Source of the DNA: Acidiphilium multivorum AIU301
GTDB lineage: Bacteria; Pseudomonadota; Alphaproteobacteria; Acetobacterales; Acetobacteraceae
NCBI RefSeq assembly: GCF_000202835.1
Contig: NC_015186.1
Coordinates: 3,319,501 to 3,383,500, forward strand
Direction of reading: 5' to 3'
DNA length: 64,000 nucleotides
Below the pieces are notes generated by a model. That model searched no databases. It was not told the DNA's origin and saw nothing but the letters and a program-made list of their open reading frames with translations. Positions within the stretch are counted from its first letter, which is position 1. Every line of letters starts with the position of its first letter. Of the stretch, positions 59,913-64,000 are shown in pieces. The position numbers were made by a program, and so were the translations under genes.

Positions 59913-60800
59913 ATGCTTGATTATTCCGCCCTGGCCGCCGTCGGCGCGGTGATCCGCGAGGGCAGCTTCGAACGCGCGGCGCACGCGCTGGGAATCACCG
60001 CTTCGGCGGTTTCCCAGCGCGTGCGCGGCCTTGAGGAACGGCTCGGCTCGGTTCTGATCGTCCGCGGGCAACCCTGTGTTCCCACCGATATGGGCCGTGC
60101 CCTTTGCGCGCATCTCGATCGGGTCAGGCTTCTCGAGGACGATCTGGCGCCGGCCCTCGCCCTGACGGGGGCGGTCTCGCCGCTCACGCTGAAAGTGGCC
60201 GTGAATGCGGACAGCCTGGCAACCTGGTTTCCTCAGGCGGCCGCCGCGTTCGGGCGCGGCGCGGGGATCCTGCTCGACCTCGCGCTGGATGACGAGGCCC
60301 ATACGGCCGACCGGCTGCGCTCGGGCGAGGTGCTGGCCGCGGTGACGGCCGATCCCGAACCCGTGCAGGGCTGCCGGACGATCCTGCTCGGTGCGCTGCC
60401 CTATGTCTCCTGCGCCAGCCCGGATTTCATGGCGCGGCATTTTGTCGGGGGCGTGAACCGGGACACGCTCATGCGGGCACCGCACATGCAGTTCGACCGG
60501 CGGGACGCGTGGCAGGCGCGTTGGGCATCGGAGGCGCACGGCGTCGAGCTTGCCGCGCCGACGCACTGGATTCCCTCGACGCATGCCTTTCTGGACCTCT
60601 GCATCGCCGGGCTGGCCTGGGGGTTGCACCCGGCGCCGCTGGCCGAGCCGCATCTCGCCGCCGGGCGTCTGACCGAATTGCCGCCCGGCCTGCGGATCGA
60701 CGTGAAGCTGTACTGGACCGTGGCCCGTCTGCACGCGAGGGCGCTGGAGACACTGACCCGCGCGGTTTGCGCCACCGCCGCCGAATGGCTCGACAATTGA
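59913..60800 (+). CDS. argP: ArgP/LysG-type LysR regulator
   Basis: This 295-residue activator has the winged helix MLDYSALAAVGAVIREGSFERAAHALGITASAVSQRVRGLEERLG, a start typical of ArgP/IciA. The effector domain follows (VNADSLATWF, ISAxP-like region). It should sense lysine or arginine and control the divergent exporter from the 74-bp intergenic region, which is AT-richer and contains no obvious perfect palindrome. Confidence 0.88.
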   Translation: MLDYSALAAVGAVIREGSFERAAHALGITASAVSQRVRGLEERLGSVLIVRGQPCVPTDMGRALCAHLDRVRLLEDDLAPALALTGAVSPLTLKVAVNADSLATWFPQAAAAFGRGAGILLDLALDDEAHTADRLRSGEVLAAVTADPEPVQGCRTILLGALPYVSCASPDFMARHFVGGVNRDTLMRAPHMQFDRRDAWQARWASEAHGVELAAPTHWIPSTHAFLDLCIAGLAWGLHPAPLAEPHLAAGRLTELPPGLRIDVKLYWTVARLHARALETLTRAVCATAAEWLDN

Positions 60801-60870
60801 TCTTCGCCCCTATGTGCTGCCGGTCTGGCCCGGTGACGCCGGCGCTACGCACGTTCCTGGCCGCCGCCAC

Positions 60871-61725
60871 TCAGTCGATGATGCGCCGGTAGAGATGCCA
60901 GGTGGAATGCCCGAGGATGGGCAGGACGATGGCGATGCCGAGCAATCCGGGAACGGCGCCCAGTGCGAGGCCGACCAGGACGATCAGTCCCCACAGGCCG
61001 AGAATTGCCGGATTCCGCCGCAGCGCCCGGATCGATATCCCGAGCGCCGCGGGCATGTCGGCGGGTCGGTCGAGCAGCAGAGGGAAGGACGTGACGCCGA
61101 TGGCCAGCGCCGCGACCGCAAACACGAAGCCGGTGCAAAGCCCGGCGGCCATCATCGCCCAGCCGGCGGGCGTGGTCAGTGCCGCCGCCACGAAAGCCGC
61201 GAAGGACCGCGGTTCGGCCGCCCCGAGGGTCCGGATGTAGATGAATTCCGCCGCCCCGAGCCACAGGAGCAGGAGGAGGATCTGCAGGCCGCCCATCGCC
61301 AGGATCGCGCCGATCTGCGGCGAACGCAGGATGCCGGCGGCCTCGATCACCCTCGGCGTGCGGCCGGACTCGCGCAGGCGGCTCAATTCCATCAGCCAGA
61401 CCGACGCCAGCGGCCCGATCAGGGCAAAGCCGGCCACCAGGGGCACGACGAGCGGCAGGAGATGTTCGTTCGCGACGACGGCGCTGAGGAAGAGACCGGC
61501 AATCGGGAAGACGAGGGCGAGGACGACGATATCGGTTCGGTCGGCTTCGAAATCCTCGAACCCGCGGCGCAGCGCCACGGCCAGATCCTCGATGCCGATC
61601 CGGCGGATGTTCACCGGAAGCGTCTTCGCCTCGGCCCAGTAGGTCTCGCCATCGGCGGCGCCGATTTCCTCCACGGCGTGCCCCGGCGCCGACAGCGCCC
61701 ATTCGATCGGATTGCGGATATGCAT
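60871..61725 (-). CDS. DUF2189-type multi-pass membrane protein
   Basis: This 284-residue membrane protein with six predicted helices begins MHIRNPIEW, typical of DUF2189 (formerly 'hypothetical integral membrane'). IGIEDLAVALRRGFEDFEADRTDI precedes the first helix. A GGGGGGAG ribosome site supports ATG 61725. It lies alone. Function unknown. Confidence 0.82.
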   Translation of the reverse strand: MHIRNPIEWALSAPGHAVEEIGAADGETYWAEAKTLPVNIRRIGIEDLAVALRRGFEDFEADRTDIVVLALVFPIAGLFLSAVVANEHLLPLVVPLVAGFALIGPLASVWLMELSRLRESGRTPRVIEAAGILRSPQIGAILAMGGLQILLLLLWLGAAEFIYIRTLGAAEPRSFAAFVAAALTTPAGWAMMAAGLCTGFVFAVAALAIGVTSFPLLLDRPADMPAALGISIRALRRNPAILGLWGLIVLVGLALGAVPGLLGIAIVLPILGHSTWHLYRRIID

Positions 61726-61891
61726 GGCGACACTCCCCCCGGATCTCGAAAGATTGGGTGGTGCTTCGCGCCCCGCGGAACAACCGACGGGCGCGCCGCA
61801 ACCGTCATGCTCCGATCGCATGGCAGAGGCGAGCGGCGGCGGTTGGCTTTCGCCGGCCCGCCGCGGGCGACGGGGACGCGGGGCGATCAGG

Positions 61892-62770
61892 TCATGCCGG
61901 TTCGGCGCCCTGGATGTCGTTCAGTTCGGCGCAGTCGGCCGCCGACAGATCGAGGCCCGCGGCGGCCAGGTTCTGCCGCAGGTGATCCGCCGATGCCGTG
62001 CCCGGGATCAGCAGGATGTTCGAAGACCGCCGGAGCAGCCAGGCCAGCGCCACTTGCATCGGCGGCACGCCGAGGCGTCCGGCCACCGAGGAGAGTTTCG
62101 ATGACTGCAGGGGCGTGAAGCCGCCGAGCGGGAAATACGGCACATAGGCGATCCGCTCTTGCGCCAGCGCGTCGATCAGGGCGTCGTCGTCGCGATGCGC
62201 CAGGTTGTAGTGGTTCTGGACGCAGACGATGTCGGTGATCCGGCGGGCTTCCGCGATCTGTCCGGGCGTCACGTTGCTCAGCCCGACATGGCGGATCAGC
62301 CCCTGCCGCTGCAGTTCGGCGAGGACGGAGACCGGTTCTTCGATCGAGCCCTCGGCCGGGCCGTGCACGGCGTGCATGCTGCGGAAATTGACGACCTCCA
62401 GCCGTTCGAGGCCGAGATTGCGGAGATTGTCGTGAACGGCCCGGGTCAGTTCCGCGGGCGCAAGGGCCGGCAGCCAGGAGCCGTCATCGCCGCGGCGCGC
62501 GGCAACCTTGGTGACGATGACGAGGTCGTCAGCGTAGGGATGCAGCGCCTCGCGGATCAGCTGGTTGGTGACGTGCGGGCCGTAGAAATCGGCGGTGTCG
62601 ATGTGATTGACCCCGGCGGCCACGGCTTCGCGCAATACCGTGCGGGCAGCCTCGGGGTCCCGGGGCGGGCCGAAAACGCCCGGCCCCGCGAGCTGCATCG
62701 CGCCGTAGCCGAGGCGCCTGACGGGCCGGTCGCCGAGGGTGAAGGTGCCGGACGGGTCTATGCTGGACAT
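61892..62770 (-). CDS. Aldo/keto reductase
   Basis: This 292-residue NADPH-dependent oxidoreductase is of the AKR TIM-barrel type. The signature region is GVNHIDTADFYGPH with catalytic Asp/Tyr, and VTKVAARRG with Lys. GLSNVTPGQIAEA and IPGTASADHLRQNLAAAGL complete the fold. ATG 62770 follows GGAGAAG and is preferred to the ATG 12 bp upstream. Divergent to a LysR regulator gene 116 bp away, which may control it. Confidence 0.9.
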   Translation of the reverse strand: MSSIDPSGTFTLGDRPVRRLGYGAMQLAGPGVFGPPRDPEAARTVLREAVAAGVNHIDTADFYGPHVTNQLIREALHPYADDLVIVTKVAARRGDDGSWLPALAPAELTRAVHDNLRNLGLERLEVVNFRSMHAVHGPAEGSIEEPVSVLAELQRQGLIRHVGLSNVTPGQIAEARRITDIVCVQNHYNLAHRDDDALIDALAQERIAYVPYFPLGGFTPLQSSKLSSVAGRLGVPPMQVALAWLLRRSSNILLIPGTASADHLRQNLAAAGLDLSAADCAELNDIQGAEPA

Positions 62771-62886
62771 GATCTTCTCCATGCTGTGGATGGATCACAG
62801 CTGGCGACTGACCATCCGCATGATAATCCGCTACAATCCATACGGCTTGTGCGGGAACATGAACAATCGGACCTGATCTCGACGCC

Positions 62887-63768
62887 TTGAACGCCTTCAT
62901 GACCGTGGCGCGTGCCGGTGGCTTCCGCGAAGGCGCGCGCGTCAGCGGCGCCAGCGCGTCGGCCCTGAGCGAATCGGTGCGCCGGCTCGAGGCCGCGCTC
63001 GGCGTGCGGCTGTTGCACCGGACCACACGAAGCGTCGTGCCGACCGACGCGGGGGCGCAGCTCATCGAACGGCTCGGCCCGGCATTGCGGGAGGTGGAGG
63101 ACGCGCTCGATGTGGTGAACGTCTTCCGTGCCCGACCCGCCGGAACACTGAGGCTCAATGTCCCCGTCAGCGCGGCCCGGCTGGTCCTGCCTTCCATTCT
63201 TCCGCCCTTCCTCGCCACGTTCCCGGAGATCCGGGTGGAGATCGTTGCCGAGGATGATTTCGTCGACGTCGTCGCGGCGGGGTGCGACGCCGGGATCCGC
63301 TATGACGAGCGGCTGGAACAGGACATGATCGCCGTGCCGATCGGCCCGCGCGTCCAGCGTTTCGCGACGGCCGCCGCCCCCGCCTATCTCAACCGGCGGG
63401 GCCGGCCGGCGCACCCGCGCGACCTGCTCGCCCATGCCTGCATACGGGGCCGGTTCCGCAGCGGCGCGATGCCACCCTGGGAGTTCGAGCGCGACGGCGA
63501 GATCGTGAAGATCGATCCGGCCGGCCCCTTGCTGGTCAGTTCCGGAACCGCCGCCGATCTTGCGATTTCGGCGGCCCTTGCCGGTGCCGGAATCATCTAT
63601 CTCTTCGAGGACTGGCTGCGGCCGCATCTCGACAGCTTCATGCTCGAGCCGGTCCTGGAACCGTGGTGGCAGGCGTTTTCCGGCCCGTTTCTCTATTATT
63701 CAGGCCGGCGCCTGTTGCCGGCGCCGCTCAAGGCGTTTGTCGATTTCCTGCGGCAGGCCGGTGGATAG
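62887..63768 (+). CDS. LysR-family regulator with a disturbed start
   Basis: A 293-residue reading frame opens at TTG 62887 with NAFMTVARAGGFREGARVSG, which is already inside the usual first helix of a LysR protein. The expected start (M-N-N-R-T-D-L-D-A-L-N-A-F) would come from ATG 62860 if one T near 62874 were absent. As given, that ATG runs into TGA after five codons. So the annotated start is provisional: either TTG or a frameshifted gene. The effector domain is intact and it probably regulates the divergent aldo/keto reductase. Confidence 0.72.
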   Translation: MNAFMTVARAGGFREGARVSGASASALSESVRRLEAALGVRLLHRTTRSVVPTDAGAQLIERLGPALREVEDALDVVNVFRARPAGTLRLNVPVSAARLVLPSILPPFLATFPEIRVEIVAEDDFVDVVAAGCDAGIRYDERLEQDMIAVPIGPRVQRFATAAAPAYLNRRGRPAHPRDLLAHACIRGRFRSGAMPPWEFERDGEIVKIDPAGPLLVSSGTAADLAISAALAGAGIIYLFEDWLRPHLDSFMLEPVLEPWWQAFSGPFLYYSGRRLLPAPLKAFVDFLRQAGG

Positions 63769-63882
63769 GCCCGGCCGCCGCCTTCGTCTTGTCGAAGCGG
63801 GCGCACCAACGGTCGCGCGTCCGGCGAGGTTTGCCGGCTGACGGAATTGCTTGGTAAGACACGGTGCACAGGGAGGTCGGTC

Positions 63883-64000
63883 ATGAGCCTATCGGGCGCA
63901 ACGGGGCGGAAGGTCATCATCACGTGCGCCATCACCGGCGCCATACACACGCCGAGCATGTCGCCGCATCTGCCGGTGACGCCGGAGGAGATTGCCGATT
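63883..64000 (+). CDS. BKACE/DUF849 beta-keto acid cleavage enzyme, 5' part
   Basis: Only the first 39 residues lie in the window. KVIITCAITGAIHTPSMSPHLPVTPEEIA matches the beta-keto acid cleavage enzyme family (including 3-keto-5-aminohexanoate cleavage enzyme), which converts a beta-keto acid plus acetyl-CoA to acetoacetate and a CoA ester. GGGAGG precedes the ATG. The frame runs off the right edge. Confidence 0.85.
   Translation, partial: MSLSGATGRKVIITCAITGAIHTPSMSPHLPVTPEEIAD

Overview
This is a gene-dense, very G+C-rich chromosomal window with no phage, CRISPR, rRNA or transposase. Gene content points to an acidophilic or heterotrophic member of the Acetobacteraceae (Alphaproteobacteria), perhaps Acidiphilium-like. 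The clues are an RluD/DUF6476 pair, a conserved Acetobacteraceae-type hypothetical protein at 17.5 kb, a sorbosone-dehydrogenase-family protein, PHB metabolism genes (phaB, phaZ) and aroE-coaE with dnaQ nearby. The family placement is inferred from remembered family distributions, not from a search.

Layout. 0-2.5 kb: rluD (partial), two small genes, tRNA-Glu(TTC), then a lower-G+C PEP-CTERM exported protein behind a sigma54-like promoter. 2.6-6.5 kb: a tricarballylate-oxidation operon (tcuA, tcuB, MFS carrier) with a GntR-like palindrome upstream. 6.6-7.65 kb: an orphan secreted pilin-like protein and a 327-bp array of CTAG-bounded hairpin repeats. 7.65-17.25 kb (minus strand): a complete guanidine-utilisation operon. 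It encodes an ABC importer, two DUF1989 proteins (carboxyguanidine deiminase subunits), a biotin-dependent guanidine/urea carboxylase and an allophanate hydrolase. A guanidine-I (ykkC) riboswitch precedes it, and a near-consensus sigma54 promoter sits directly at the riboswitch 5' edge. 17.5-25 kb: a hypothetical gene, a PQQ-type sugar dehydrogenase and an HME-RND efflux operon with an unusually small adaptor. 25-28 kb: an L-2-keto-3-deoxyarabonate dehydratase, a membrane protein and a divergent prenyl transferase. 28-33.8 kb: a frameshifted LysR gene followed by a hydrolase, amino-acid-type ABC transporter and fumarase/aspartase-superfamily lyase operon of unknown substrate.

34-47.8 kb: mostly housekeeping and metabolism. 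Genes are gpt-like, csaA, gamma-glutamyltransferase, an EF-G-like paralogue, enoyl-CoA hydratase, phaB, a queE-queD-OsmC-GNAT cluster, a sulfotransferase-fold protein, phaZ, coaE-aroE and an SDR. 47.8-54 kb: an isomerase gene with an in-frame stop, purU, dnaQ, ptrB and fhs. 54-64 kb: a ureohydrolase, an exported Gly-rich protein, an amidase, a XylX-like dehydratase, an argO/argP-type divergent pair, a DUF2189 membrane protein, an aldo/keto reductase, a LysR gene with a disturbed start, and the beginning of a DUF849/BKACE enzyme at the right edge.

The strongest systems-level observations are the sigma54-plus-riboswitch dual control of guanidine use, the CTAG-bounded repeat family that supplies or abuts stop codons of several genes, and the uncharacterised hydrolase/ABC/lyase operon.
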